Shown here: one piece after another, positions 37,001 to 50,300 of the stretch
Position numbering within the stretch: position 1 is the first letter of the stretch
How the letters are laid out: every line of letters begins with the position of its first letter
From: Zonotrichia leucophrys gambelii
Taxonomy: Eukaryota > Chordata > Aves > Passeriformes > Passerellidae
NCBI RefSeq assembly: GCF_028769735.1
Contig: NC_088200.1
Span: 70,651,268 to 70,715,267, forward strand
DNA length: 64,000 nucleotides
Direction: 5' to 3'
The notes under the pieces: generated by a model
Database searches by the model: none
The model's input: only the letters and a program-made list of their open reading frames with translations
Told to the model about the DNA's origin: nothing
Program-made: the position numbers and the translations under genes

Positions 37001-38826
37001 AATCTGTGCTAGACCAATTCAAAATCAGTGCTCTCACAGCTGCACATACCAATTAATATGATTATTAATTCAGTAATGCCATAGGCTGGTGCACTATGTG
37101 GGTAGGATTATTTTAGTTTAGCATTAAAGGCACAAAATGTAAGCACCCACAATTTCACTGAGATTATTACTCCATCTAGAAGTTTTAATTTTAACATTAC
37201 GCAATGCAGAAGTTAGGGATTAACTTTGCTAACTTTACACAGAAATCTTTACAGAGGAAATTTAATGTTACCTTGGATTAATAATGTGCTGAGAAACAAG
37301 GCAGATTAAAATTTGCAATATCAGGGGCTCAATTTTCAATTAGTACACCACATTAATTAGGTATGTTAGTTAATTTATTTCTGTGCGTAGTGTGCTCTCT
37401 TCACCTGCACTCTGTTTCTTCATTTTTTCAGCCTTATCTGCAGTTCAGCAGAGAAATTATCCCACTTTAAGGATTATACTTAAATTTGTTAGATGACAGA
37501 ATGTAAATTACCTGACACTACAATGTCTACATTTCTATTATGTCAAATTGAAATTAGTCTTAAAAGATGTGAAATTCCCTACCCAGATAAACTTATCAAC
37601 CTTATGATGGATTTTTTTTTCCCTATAATTGAGAGGATTTTGTTTGCTGTTTTGAATCTCATTCCTATTTTTAACATCTATATTTAGGCACATAATACGC
37701 AAAGGTGACTTTTTTGAGAATTAGCTTTTGAATCGTATACAGTGAAGAAATTAATAAATTGCCTAAGTAATCCCACTGCCTGGGAAGTCTTTTAATCAAA
37801 AAATGATTATAAATGTTTACAAAATTGGGGTATATTACTTTTCTTATGGAATATTTTATCAGAAGTTTCCTATTTCTCACTATTTTCAAAAATTTCCCAT
37901 GTATAGTCTCACTGGCCAATTACTATCCAGCCCTTCCTGGGTCTTGAAACTGCAACCACCCTCAAGTCCTGGAAACCACGAAAAGTTTAAATGCTAAAGA
38001 CTGAAAAAAAAAAAAATTATTTTTGTTCTGCATCAGTTCTGGGGTTTTTAACTCATTTCAAACTCCATTAAAGCAGCTACAGAATGTAGAGCACTGTGGT
38101 GTACTCTCATTTTCTTAATAGAAATTTCAGTCAATCATTCAATCACTCCAGCTCTGACAGCACATAATTTTTATATGCTCAAAAACACTGCTAATTTATA
38201 GGCCAATAAAAAAAACCCCAAATCTTTAAAGACTGCTTCCACAAGGTCAATTTTTTACTGCATATAATCTTTTAAAAGTTAAATAAGTTATAAAATTTTT
38301 TGTGTATATTCCAATTATTTTCTGTAATCTTAATATATTGAGGTACTACTATACTATAGCATGGTTACAAGTACATTGTCTATAGTTATTAGATATATGC
38401 TCTATTTTTTAATTTACAATACTTCTAAATTATGAAAACTAAAATATATGTCTGTTAGGAGTGGCACAGGAATTGGTGAATTATCTGTGAAAAAGAAAGG
38501 AAGGAAAAGGACAAAAAAGAAAGTAACATCAGATCACTATGTTGTGAAAACTTAATTTTGACATCTCCCCCCACTAAAAATATGCTGAAGAAAAAGATAT
38601 CACATTTCCAATGAAAATTCTATTAAAAAAACCAAGAAGCGGAAAGACCAGTATGGTCAGATTACCTACACCATAAAAAGTAAAAATAATTCAGAAATCA
38701 CTAAAGAAATAATTTTAGTACTACACATTTCAATTAATGTTTTTGCTTATCTTTCAAAATTATTAACTAAATCTATTTCTTCCATTTTTAAAAGAAAATT
38801 TAATCCTTGGGAAACAAAAATTTTCT
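34059..38826. other. Unique AT-rich intergenic DNA
   Basis: No gene supported. It contains A/T homopolymers (34571-34602, 34784-34802, 35323-35332) and a 24-bp direct repeat around ACAAAATTAATTTATCTGTAA (about 35191 and 35220). Confidence 0.6.
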
Positions 38827-38918
38827 TTCTCTTTCTTTTCTTTTCTTTTCTTTTCTTTTCTTTTCTTTTCTTTTCTTTTCTTTTCTTTTCTTTTCTTTTC
38901 TTTTCTTTTCTTTTCTCC
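38827..38918. repeat. (TTTTC)n array; (AAAAG)n on minus strand
   Basis: About 18 uninterrupted TTTTC units, passing through a short CTCCTTCTCC junction into the CCCTT array. Confidence 0.95.
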
Positions 38919-38934
38919 TTCTCCTCCCTTCCCT

Positions 38935-39385
38935 TCCCTTCCCTTCCCTTCCCTTCCCTTCCCTTCCCTTCCCTTCCCTTCCCTTCCCTTCCCTTCCCTT
39001 CCCTTCCCTTCCCTTCCCTTCCCTTCCCTTCCCTTCCCTTCCCTTCCCTTCCCTTCCCTTCCCTTCCCTTCCCTTCCCTTCCCTTCCCTTCCCTTCCCTT
39101 CCCTTCCCTTCCCTTCCCTTCCCTTCCCTTCCCTTCCCTTCCCTTCCCTTCCCTTCCCTTCCCTTCCCTTCCCTTCCTTCCGAACCTTCCCTTCCCTTCC
39201 CTTCCCTTCCCTTCCCTTCCCTTCCCTTCCCTTCCCTTCCCTTCCCTTCCCTTCCCTTCCCTTCCCTTCCCTTCCCTTCCCTTCCCTTCCCTTCCCTTCC
39301 CTTCCCTTCCCTTCCCGGAAACTTCCCTTCCCGGAAACTTCCCGGAAACTTCCCTTCCCGGAAACTTCCCTTCCCTTCCCTTCCC
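38935..39385. repeat. (CCCTT)n array; (AAGGG)n on minus strand
   Basis: A 48-unit run (38936-39175), a CCTTCCGAAC interruption, then about 26 more units, then four CCCGGAAACTT variants (39312-39365) and a few last units. The minus strand has more than 70 GGG runs with 2-nt spacers, an extreme G-quadruplex/triplex-prone pattern. Open frames across it are artefacts. Confidence 0.95.
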
Positions 39386-39770
39386 TTTTTTCTTTTCTTC
39401 TTCTTTTTCTTTTTCCTTTTCTTTTTCTTTGCCTCTTTTCCTTCCCTTCCTGGAACTCCCCTTCTCCTTCCCCATCCTCTTCCCCATCCTCTTCCCCTTC
39501 CCCTTCCTCTCCTTTTCCTTTTCCTTTTCCTTTTCCTTTTCCTTTTCCTTTTCCTTTTCCTTTTCCTTTTCCTTTTCCTTTTCCTTTTCCTTTTCCTTTT
39601 CCTTTTCCTTTTCCTTTTCCTTTTCTCCTTTTCCTTTTCTCCTTTTCCTTTTCCTTTTCCTTTTCCTTTTCCTTTTCCTTTTCCTTTTCCTTTTCCTTTT
39701 CCTTTCCCTTTCCCTTTCCCTTCCCCTTCCCCTTCCCCTTCCCCTTCCCCTTCCCCTCTCCCTTTCCCAT
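39386..39770. repeat. (CCTTTT)n to (CCCCTT)n pyrimidine tract
   Basis: A pyrimidine-only hexanucleotide array (TTTTCC) from about 39508 to 39705, ending in TTTCCC and (CCCCTT)n to about 39757. It is preceded by a mixed TTC/CCTT stretch. The last part gives G4-type runs on the minus strand. Confidence 0.9.
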
Positions 39771-42048
39771 TTCCTGCAATTCCAACCGTTTTGCACATTA
39801 AAACAGGGGTGATTTTGGTTTCCCCACTGCCAGCAGCCCGAGCGAGGGCAGCCCAGGGGCAGCCAGTGCTGCGAGGCAGGCGGGGTGCACAAAACCACCA
39901 AAGCCAAAACGTTCAGGCACCGACAGCTCCTGCAACCAACTGAGCCATTCAGGACGAGCAGCGAGGCAGACCTGGAGTCCCGCTGAGAAAGATCAATAGG
40001 CAGTGCATTATCATAGTTATTTCCAATGACAGGAATAATAATGCAATATTTATTTCTGGTACAGGGTTGTTTCAAGCATCATTTTCCCCCCTCTCATTAT
40101 TTGGGATATAGTTCATGCTAGGGCAATGTAGAGATATCTCACTGTGCTTAATGCTATGATTCCACTCAATCTAGCTGTTAAATACATTTTTTTTTTCCAC
40201 ATTATGTCGGTTGATTAAACTTTCTGTGAAGATGGTGGTAATTGAGTGTAAAGCTCCCATTAATGGCAGTAAGACTGCAAGATAGCAATGGAGTTTTCTA
40301 TGGTTTTATAATTTCTCTCGGTGAAAAAAAAAAAAGGAGAGAGAGGATTAAACAAACAACTACCCTGCAGCTTTATGTCAGTTGAAACACATAAAAAACA
40401 TTTAAAAACTAAAAAGCAAAATGGGTAAAAATAATTAAAAAAGCATTTCTCCAAACCTAGGAAAGAAAGTAGATAGAGAAAAAACATTGCGATAATTCAA
40501 ATGTTCCTAACGGGACACATTTTTTTTTTCAATTTATCCTCTAAAGGTTTTAATCTGTTGGCTTTCAGTTAACTCATTAGTTCCTAAATCTCTTTGACAT
40601 CGTTTGTTTTTTTGGCAAAAAGTTAATTTGGCCGCCATTTCTTTGTTTACTGAGTGGCAAAGCTGCTTAGGGGAAATGATGATAAAACCTGTAAAGGATG
40701 ACATTAAAGTTATAACTAGAACTAAAAATAAAAAGGTTTTTTTGTACTTCTAAGATTCTGTATACATTTATGTTCACCTGAAATAAAGCACCTCTCATAG
40801 AAATACCTGGAACTGCATTTTGCCATGAAGTCAACACGCTAGCTTTGGAAAACTTCTTTACACCTCCTAAATCTTAAAACTCTAATGGCTTCTTTATATA
40901 CTTTTTTTTTTCCAGTGATTTTCAAAACACAGCTTTGTTTTGACATGTTTATTGTCAATTGTCTCGATGTGTTTGTCATTACATGTCAACCCCCTGTCAG
41001 AGGGATGGAATTTCTTTTTACAACTTCTCTGTGATTCCTTAGGAAGCATTTTGACTTCCCATAAACTGTGAGTTACTTTCAAGGATGGAGCTATATATAT
41101 ATATATATATAGTGAATAGCATTTTAAATATTACTGCAGAAGAGACCCTGTTGATTCCACTGCTTCTCCATCCATCTGGTTTAATGTCATGATCAGAGAG
41201 GAATTTCAAAGTCTACCAGCTAAAATAGGAGAAAGAACATTTTTAAATTGCTTGTCTTGTTTACCCAAGCTACCTGCCTCCAGCTTTCTCTGCTTTTCTC
41301 CGGATTCTTGCAGGTGAAGGCTTCTCCTCTGACCAAGCAATAAAAATCGTACCTTACTTACATTTAAATTTAGGTTAAATAACCAAAATTTTAAGTTGCT
41401 TTTGTAAAAACCATCAAAATATCTTGACCAGCAGAAATTTTTAAGCTTTTTTAAGATTAGAAACTTTCCCTTTGGCACTGTCTGTCCCTTACAAACCAAT
41501 TGGAAAGGGAATTGCTCATTCCCAATTTATTTTTATTAATTCTGGGTTATGTTCAGCCAGGTGGGGAGAGATCCATTGAGATACTGCAGAAGAGCAGTTT
41601 ATTAATTTAAGAGTGCATTATGGAAATCACAGGGCCTTAGACCTTTGAATCAATAGGAACTTAGGGGAAAGAAATTATGAGCACATGCTTTTATAGAAAA
41701 TACAAAATTCCAGTAAGGAAGTTCTCTCCAGTCATCCAGTGCAAAGAAGAAAACTCATTCCTGAAATGTTCTTAAAAGTGCACCAAGTGCTTTGCAAACA
41801 TGGTGAAAAATTGAGTCTAAATTTATTATTTTTATAGGATTCACTCGTTCTAATTTGCAAGCTTTCACAAAAAATACTTGCATTGTAGTTATGAATGGAA
41901 AATCTTTCCTTTTAGTGAGCTGAAAGGGTGACACCACCAAAAAAAAAAAAACCTATCTCTTTGAACAAGTCACATTCCAATTTTACATGTGTGGAGTTTT
42001 CATGCACCTGAACAATTTTAATTAAAAAATATATTTTAGGATAATTAT
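39771..42048. other. Intergenic DNA
   Basis: 39771-39990 is more GC-rich (AGGGCAGCCCAGGGGCAGCC and similar) and may be an unrecognised repeat. The remainder is AT-rich and unique, with a (TA)n at 41091-41111. Confidence 0.55.
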
Positions 42049-42053
42049 ATTAC

Positions 42054-42098
<45 letters not shown>

Positions 42099-42185
42099 TA
42101 TTATTACTACTACTACTACTACTACTACTACTAATAATAATAATAATAATAATGGTTGTAATAATAATAATAATAATAATAATAC
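42049..42185. repeat. (ATT)n(ACT)n(AAT)n microsatellite, hairpin-capable
   Basis: ATT triplets, then about nine ACT triplets, then AAT triplets (with one GGTTGT interruption). The ATT and AAT arms are reverse complements, so the tract can fold on itself. Confidence 0.9.
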
Positions 42186-43007
42186 TATATAAATCCTGTG
42201 GGAGACCTTGTGAATAGTCATTAAAGAAGAAAAATGAGGAAGCATGTGGCTAACACTCAGACAAGGTGAGTAGCCCCTGCTTTTCACCTAAAGGCCAGAA
42301 ACCTCTGTTTGGTAAAAAAATGAGTGCTGAAAAGTCTCATGACTACCAGAAAATAATGCTTTGTCCCACATCTCATTGACACTGTGGCCTCAGTCACCAT
42401 CCTCTGAGCTTCTACCTAATTTCCCTGGCCAGAAACTCCAGGTATTTACCTGACCTCACATGTCCCAGATAGCTCCCTACACATTTCAGAAAGAAACAAC
42501 CTTCCGAAAATTTTATTGTCATCTTTATTAACTTACAACTTATAAACACCCAAATATGTTCCTATTAATGGTAATACATTTATAGGAACACACAGAACGT
42601 CACATAAAACTTCAAAGGTTACTTTTTTGAGAATAGGGATTACCTTGATGTTTGTCTGTTTGCCAAATATTCTGTGTTATTCCAGAGGGACGTGTTATTT
42701 TTTTTTCCAAAGGCAAATCCAGCTGCCTGTTCTGCATGGAATGAAGCCATTGAGTTTGAAGCAAAATAATAAACTTGTGAATATGTTAAACAAAGTTCAG
42801 CATCTACTCAGCTGTTCTTACTGACTACTAAACTCTGTCAGGTAACAAGATTTTGTAGGTTTAGCTGAATCTACTAACAGGCATTCTGGCAGGAAAAAAG
42901 TACTTGTTTTTGTGTATTACTAGAATTTTGAATATCAACCCTTATTCCCTGGTTTCTATGAGAGGCAAATTATTCCTTTAAATCTGCCATTCAAAAGTTC
43001 CTTCGGG
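42186..43007. other. AT-rich intergenic DNA
   Basis: No supported feature. Confidence 0.6.
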
Positions 43008-43360
43008 TATCTTGTTCTTGCTCTTTTCTTCTTGTTCTGCTTCTTCTTTTTTATGTCCTTCTTGTTCTTCTTCTTCTTCTTGTTTTTCTTGTTCTTGTTC
43101 TTCTTGTTCTTTTTGCTCTTCTTTTTCTTTGTCTTGTTCTTATTGTTCTTGCTCTTGTTCTTCTTGTTCTTGTTCTTCTTCTTCTTCTTCTTCTTCTTCT
43201 TCGTTTTGCTCTTCTTTTTCTTTGACTTGTTCTTCTTGTTGTTCTTCTTCCTCCTCTTCTTCTTCGTCTTCTTCTTCTTCTTCTTCTTCTCCCTTCTCCT
43301 GTTCTTGTTTTTCTTCTTATTCTTCTTTTTGTTCTTGCTAATTTTCTTCTTCCTTTTCAG
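43008..43360. repeat. Interrupted (TTC)n / TTGTTC pyrimidine-rich tract
   Basis: Mostly CTT and CTTGTT units with little A. Degenerate and much longer than the flanking microsatellites. The Ser/Cys-rich and Phe/Leu-rich frames are artefacts. Confidence 0.85.
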
Positions 43361-43478
43361 GCAGATCTCCAGAGTAAATTCCCTTGTATGCGAACACTAC
43401 AAAAATCTCAGGGTTTTCTAAACCCCAAATGTTAAACATTTTGCAAACCTCATAGATAACAGAATGACATAATTATTG

Positions 43479-44115
43479 ATGTTGGAGACTGTGGGAATCC
43501 ACAAAATCAGAGAATCCACAAAACCAGAGGGTTTTGGGAAAGCTACAAAAGGCAGGCCCCAGAGACAGCGGGACTGTGATTGGAGCTAAGCAGCAGCCAT
43601 GAGATTGGTCAGCAGAAAAATTATTTAAACTGTAGAAAAGCAAGGGCAAGTAGAACAATGGTCTGTGTATTAACACTGGTCTAGAATAACTCCCTAAGCT
43701 ACAGAAAAGTTTATCTAGCAAGGTATTAGGAAGTTTTAAGCTTAATAACGGAGCTCTGTGCATTGTGTTTGAAGGCTCACAAGCAGGTATTGCATTTGAA
43801 ATAAGCAAGCATTGTTTAACCAAAGGCACCTGAGCTTACAGTGGTTGGACAGAACTACTGTCAATATAGAATGTCCACTATACAGATATAAATACAGTCA
43901 GTGTGCTTTTGCTTTGTGTGATTGGTCACAAAGCTCATAAAGTGAGTTGTGACATTGAGTTCTGTGTCTGCTGCCTGGGATGTGAGCTGCTGCCATCTTC
44001 CCATTGCCATAACCATGGACTGAGAGTGATGCTGGAAAATCAAACAGCTCAAGGCAGTTCCACAGCAGCCCTGTCCCGTTTGTGATTTGTACACAGACTC
44101 CGGCCTGTGATAAAA
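43479..44115 (+). mobile_element. Probable ERV LTR, plus strand
   Basis: Starts TGTTGGAGACTGTGGGAATC and has the order of an LTR: a U3 with repeated AATCCACAAAA units, a TATA-like GATATAAATA near 43885 and, downstream, AAAATCAAACAGC in the place of a polyadenylation signal (about 44036). The 3' end is near 44110 but I could not fix it by a TSD; a 4-bp TTGA match (43475-43478 and 43953-43956) would give a shorter element ending at 43952. Class is not assigned. No retroviral coding sequence follows. Confidence 0.55.
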
Positions 44116-44119
44116 ACCA

Positions 44120-44335
44120 TCAGATGGTCCCCATCTGGCACATCCAGTCTAATGTTTCACCCATCACCACGTTGTCCCCAGCCCAGAGCTCTCTGAGTGC
44201 CGCCTGCAGGGACGGGCACTCCAAACCCCCCTGGGCAGCTCCTTCCAAGGACTGAGCCCCCTTTCCATGGGGAAATTCCTGCTGCTGTCCACCCTGAGCC
44301 TGCCCTGGCCCAGCCAAAGCTGAGGCAGAATATAT
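44120..44335 (-). mobile_element. CR1 LINE fragment, antisense
   Basis: Antisense CR1 3' region: CCAAACCCCCCTGGGCAGCT, TTCCAAGGACTGAGCC, GGGGAAATTCCTGCTG in the expected order. Abuts the probable LTR. Both CR1 ends are missing. Confidence 0.7.
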
Positions 44336-47300
44336 CTGAGTCATCATGAATTATATTGAATAATTTCAGTAAAATGACCTATGACTACCACCAAGTCTGA
44401 GAAGCACACAAGTCACCTAAGAAGGTTCGCCAAAGTTAAAGTTTTTTGTCTCAGCTCTTACAGGCAAACAAGTTCCTAAGGGACCATGGGCATTTTTAAT
44501 ATCTGAGGGTCAGAACAAAAATTACTTTCAAACTCTTTTTTATATAATCTTCAACAATTCATTTCCAGCAGTTCAAAGCAATCGTAAGTTAAATTGTTGA
44601 CTTCTAAATACTCCCACTGGATGAATGTAAAATCAGAAAAATAAAGCTTGAAGCCCAGCTGTGGGAGGAAATTAAAAGGTGTGTAAGGCTGCAGTCCTGA
44701 TGTGCTGGTGTGCTGAAAATCAGGACTTTCTAATCTGCTGTCATTGTTCTGGCACTTTGCAACTATTTATCTTCACATCTGAGATAAATATATGTATATA
44801 TATGTATGTTAAAATAAATGACTGCAGGAAAAAAAAAACAAAACAGAAGTACAAAAGGGTTTTTGATGTGCTGAATGGTATTCATTATGAGCAATGTACT
44901 AGACCTATATATAATGTGACTTTTATTGTTCTTTAATCTCTTTTTTTTTTTTTTTAAATTATTCCATTACTTTTAGTTTCCTTGATGGTTTTGGTCTGTT
45001 CCAAACCAACAGGACACTTTTGTCCAACAGCCCAATAATTTCTACTATTTTATGGCAAATGGGTATACTTAAGAATTTTCATAATGAAGAGAGAGAAAAT
45101 CACAACAAAACCATAAATAAACAATATAGAAAAATTTAACTAACCACATATATTTTATTAGAGATACTGTGGTATTCTGAAGACCAGATCCCCATCTTCT
45201 TCAAAGCAACAAAGCTAGCTACAGACCATAGGGAGAGATCGTGGATGATTTCAATTGTTTTTACTTCAAATTACGTACAGTGAGTGCATGAAATTAAAAT
45301 AAGACCAGAAGTTCTAATATAAGAAAATAAGGATATCTTTTTTCATTACTTTTTGCTCCTACTGAAAGAGATAGAACCTTTGAAATAAATCATCATGTGC
45401 AGCAGGTCATACCACTGCAGCTTGCTCTGGTAATATAAAAAAGCAAAAATTCACAAGCAAAGAATCACAAGGGAAAGGGAACATAACCTCTTTTATTTGG
45501 AAAACACATTTCAAACACAATAAACATTGAACTCATCACCTGAAACTCTAAAAAATATAATAATGTTCCTAGTATCTTTCAGGTGAACATAAAAACCAAA
45601 AACAAAGCAAAATGAAACGATATCATTTCCCTGCCCCTCACACACGCACACACTCTCTACCTGAGACCATTTGAAGAACTTCACTTTGCATTCAATTCCT
45701 CAGAGAGGCTTCTCAGAAGCTACAGCTTATTTCTGAAGTAATTCTACAAAGTGACCAAGTGCCCCCAATTTTAATGGGCTGCATCAGCCTCGCAGGGACG
45801 GCTGCTGCACCATTAACTTGTGCCTTTTAAAGCCACGAGCTGCAAAGGCAGAGTATTTGCTGACTTTCTGAAAGAGGACAGTCTAAAGAATGTTTTTTGT
45901 TTTATGTTTTTTTTTTTATTTCCATAACCCAAACCCCCAGCACCCACCTCACACAAGGATATTTTAGAGAACACCTTCGCCCTTTCCTGGATGCTGAAAC
46001 TGAAGCCAAATTTCCTGCTCAAGCCTGTGTTTGCTGAGGATGCTGAATGCATATTTATAGCCTGTAATGGTCCTTCAGCAGCAGCTCAGAGCAGAGGGAC
46101 CCGATGGCTTGGAGTTGTTCAATGTTTATTTCCAGTTCATTTCCAGCTGCAATGAAATACCAGGATCTCACTCGCTTTAACTTAGGGAGTACCAAGTGCT
46201 TTTTTCCCCAGATATCAGCTGCTCCCAAACTGCATAGAGCAAATGGAAATGAATAAAGATTCATACAGCACAAATAGAATGACCACTTAAAGTGCAAAAG
46301 GTATCTTAACAGCCCCAAAGTGTTTTGAATTTTGACCAGAATCCTTGGACTGAAATAGCATGAGATGCCCTAAAGGTTATTCTGAAAAAGAAAAAGTAAA
46401 AAAATGTGGACTAACCTTTTCATAACTTTCACTCTTTCTTTTTCCTTTTTTTTTTTTGAAGGTTTACTAATTATTTAATTGAAATGGAGTTTCCACACAA
46501 ATCAAAAGTCTCATAACCTACTATTAAGCTGTGCAAGAAAACAGTTTAATAATAAAATAGAAAACTGCATGCCATCATTTTACCCACAACCACAACAAGA
46601 GGTTTGGCAGGAAACTTTCTGCTGCACTGAAATCAGTGCAGAATTTTAAAAGAGAATTTACAAACAGAATTTTGAAAGGAAAATATAGGCGTGACAATAT
46701 TGATGATAAGAATTACAGAAAATATGTTTGCTTTTTTCTATAAATAGGAAGTGAAATCAAAGTCAGTAAATGAAGCGCATCTCTCTCATTTCCTGCAAGA
46801 TAAACTTACAAATTTTGACAGAGGCATTATGTAGAGTGCAATTTCCACATGAACAGCCCAAAAGATTTTTAGCCAATGCATCACTCCTCAGTAATGCTGT
46901 AGAATTATGAATGTATGTATAGAGTGCCTCACTTCCCAATTAAAGATTTGAATTAATCTAAACAAGATATAATCTATTTTTAATTCTTCAGACTTGGAAG
47001 GTTTTAGAGCAATTTAGCTATATGTACATCAAAAAGGGGAAAAAGACCTGTTTTTTTCTATGTTCCTGACATGCTGAAGTTGTGGAAGACTTCATATTAA
47101 ATGGGCCACAAGGAATTAAAGTCAATCAGAACCCAGCAATGCTCAGCTGAGTCAGCTGGGTTCTTTTCCAGCTGAGGATGAGGATGATGGATAAAGGGGA
47201 CAGACAGGAAACTGAAAGAACTTTTTCCAGGCTGAATTTGCCACTACAGTCGTGCAGAAAAAACACATTTCTGCACCCCTCCACACTGACCTGATGGCTA

Positions 47301-50300
47301 GTGAAAATATGTGGTATAATAAAACATATGAGACAGAATAATTGCTAGTCAGGAGTAAGTTGGGAGAGTGAAAAAATAACAAAAAGAAAGGGAGGAGCAG
47401 GGCAGGAAATTCTGCTTATACACACATCCATTGAAAAAGAAAGGAATTTTTTTTTCTTATGATAAGCTGTGATTTTCATATGGTTAAATTAATAAAAATC
47501 CTTTTCCAAAAGCATATAATTTCATCTGTAAGTACAAAATACAAATCAGCCAATAAAAAAACCAAATCAACTTCATTTTGAGCAGAGCACAGCCTCCTCT
47601 CTGTACCAAGAATCTCAGAGTAAAGATGGGAGAGAAAAACAGGCATGCAATGCATTTTGAAATTTAGGCTTTCAATTTATATGTTTTCCTCTAGTTTTAG
47701 TTTTTAAAATGGGTCTCATCATTGTATTCCAAAAAAAAAAAAAAAAAACCAGAGTGAAATCGGTCTGCAATAAAATTTTAAGCAAATATAAACTGAACTA
47801 GTTAAAGCAAAACACAAGCTGTATTTCTGAAATCACTGAGGTACATATTGGAGTTAGGATACTACCTCTCTTTTCTTTTGTGAGCAACTCCTTAAACTGA
47901 AGGTTTTCTTTTATTAGTTCTCTTTTATTGCATCCACAGAACTTGAAGAGAAAGAAATGTAGGTTGAGGGTAACATCAAAACCACAACTTTAAAAAAAGC
48001 CCTTCTCTGATAAAACAGAGTCACTTCTTTCACTACCCTCCTTAAGTTTTCCAGTGCAGGGAGAAGGAATACAGTTTATTTTATTTTCTGTATGCAGTTT
48101 CCCATTTAAAAGTCTCAAACATTTCTCATGTGGTTTCTCACTACCTGGTTGATGAGAATATAATTGAGCTTCAAGTTCATTCTAACTAATTTTAAAATGG
48201 TTTGTTTCTGCTAAATAGTTTTACAGTTAAAAAAAAATAGTTAACTAACAAAAAATTTAATTTTTAAGGCTTTTACATTGTGAGTCAGAAAAGCCAAAGA
48301 AACCAGAACATTGGTTTATTGCTAAAATATTCATATAGCAGCAAATCCACCTTCCTGAAGAAAATTTCTAATGTCTGAAGTTGACAAGACACCATTTATA
48401 AGGAGTAAATATTATCAACCATCAAAGAAAGCCAAAGGAGCAAAAAACTGGAATTTGCACAGAAAAAAGAAGTGGTTCTTTCATTGCATGTTGTAGTAGA
48501 TGCATAAAGACTATATAAAAAACTGTTTTTTAATGTAGTTTTCATAGACTTATCAGACAAAATTTTGTGACTATCTTCTGGCCCTCCTCATGCTAATATT
48601 GAAAAGCAAAATTTTCAGTATTAAAGACAGGAAAAAGGAAAGCCAGGAAAAACCTTCTAAATAGTTTAATGTCTATTCATATGAAAGATCTTGACTAAAT
48701 TTCAGACTTATTCACTGCTACAGCAGCTGTGGTGACCTGATCATAATTAGATCTCTAATGACTCTCTGTATATTAGTTGTAAAAATATTTAAGGTTTGAT
48801 TATTTTCTCCTATTTCATGAAAGCCATAAAATTTATTTAACCTAACCATGGAACAGCACAAATTAAATGGATACTACGGATTAATAACACAGATGTTTAT
48901 GATTAACTAAAGTGCTAAAAAGCTCTATATATGCACAAAAAATAAGTAGATTCTGGCCCCAAAAACATGGATTGAATATTAAATACTGTCCTGTGATAAT
49001 CTTCTCTGTTTCTTAAAAAAAAAAATAAATAAATTTGTCTAAAACCAGCAATAGACCTGATATAATCTAGCAGAGTCTTGATCACTCAGAGTGAGACACA
49101 TACTTTATGTGAATGAAATTGCTCCTCAATATCACAAAAATAAAATCCTTTCTCCCTGAAGCTGAAGTCTCTGGGGTTTCCGATTCTGGAAATTAATGGC
49201 ATTAGTCTACAGGTAAAACCCATATTTCATCTTTTCAATGACTTTTGGTGTCATGGTCTAAGAAATTAAAAACAGAAAAATAGCTAAACCCCTTCTGCAT
49301 CGTATTAAACACATTTTTAATTTTGTAGATCATTCTCTGTCACCACAGCATCTGTAGAGAAATAAATATTGAAAGCAGTTGGGGGAAAATCCTTCATCAT
49401 GAGAGGATGTCAACTTTGGAACATTTTGTGTAGGGAATCTCTGGACTTTATTCTATAGGGCACCGTTAAAGTTAAATTGCAGGATATCCAGGAGTTTTTT
49501 TCAGTCCAAACTTCTCTACCCTTCCACGCATACAATTTAGGATTTTTGGCTGCCTCTGACCTCTTCAATATAAAATCTCACACGTTTCCTGAAATTTTTA
49601 TAACCCATTTGAACTCATTATTTCTTAATAACAGATTTACTCAGATATTGCTATTAAGGACTTCAATCTCCAGTAAAACTTCTTAGTGAAGTCAATGGCA
49701 TCGTAAAAGAAAATTATGGGCAAAAACTAATAAAAGCTGGAGTTTCAGTAATGGCTTAGATCAATCATTTGGGAAGCCACCACCTCGAGATCTTTTCCAG
49801 TGGAAATAAAAATGCTCACTTGACTTCTACACCTTCTACAGGAGAAAGAAAATTGACATATGGCATTTTTTCCTAAAAGTTCTTTTAGACTTGTAAATGA
49901 AAATGAAACTTTCGGTACTTTTTGGTAGAGAATAATGGCACTGAAATAAGAAATGTGAGTTGCAAATGATGTTGACAAATTTGTATGTAATAGGAATCAG
50001 CAGAATCTAAAGGACAGAGAAAGATCAGACACAGGAAATACAAATAATACCATTCCAGAAATATACAATGAGTTTGATAACAACTTGAGCTATTCTAAAT
50101 TATATAATGAAAATATATCAACCACAACACCCATTTCAATGTGATCCTTTTATAAGGAACACAGCATATTTTAGATTTTTTTATATCAGCATTGATCACT
50201 ACTGTTTCTGTGGGAAAACAAATACTAACCAAATAACTATATAACAAACTGACTCTACATTATTGTCAATATCTAGTCTTTCTCACTACTATTATTTTGA

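Noticed and set aside
38747..40075. Overlapping open frames of up to 442 residues
   Set aside because: Products of 5- and 6-bp repeats; Gly-Lys-Arg-Glu or Phe-Pro-Ser-Leu periods only.
43012..43421. Ser/Cys-rich and Phe/Leu-rich frames as keratin-like or membrane proteins
   Set aside because: Translations of a TTC/TTGTTC tract.
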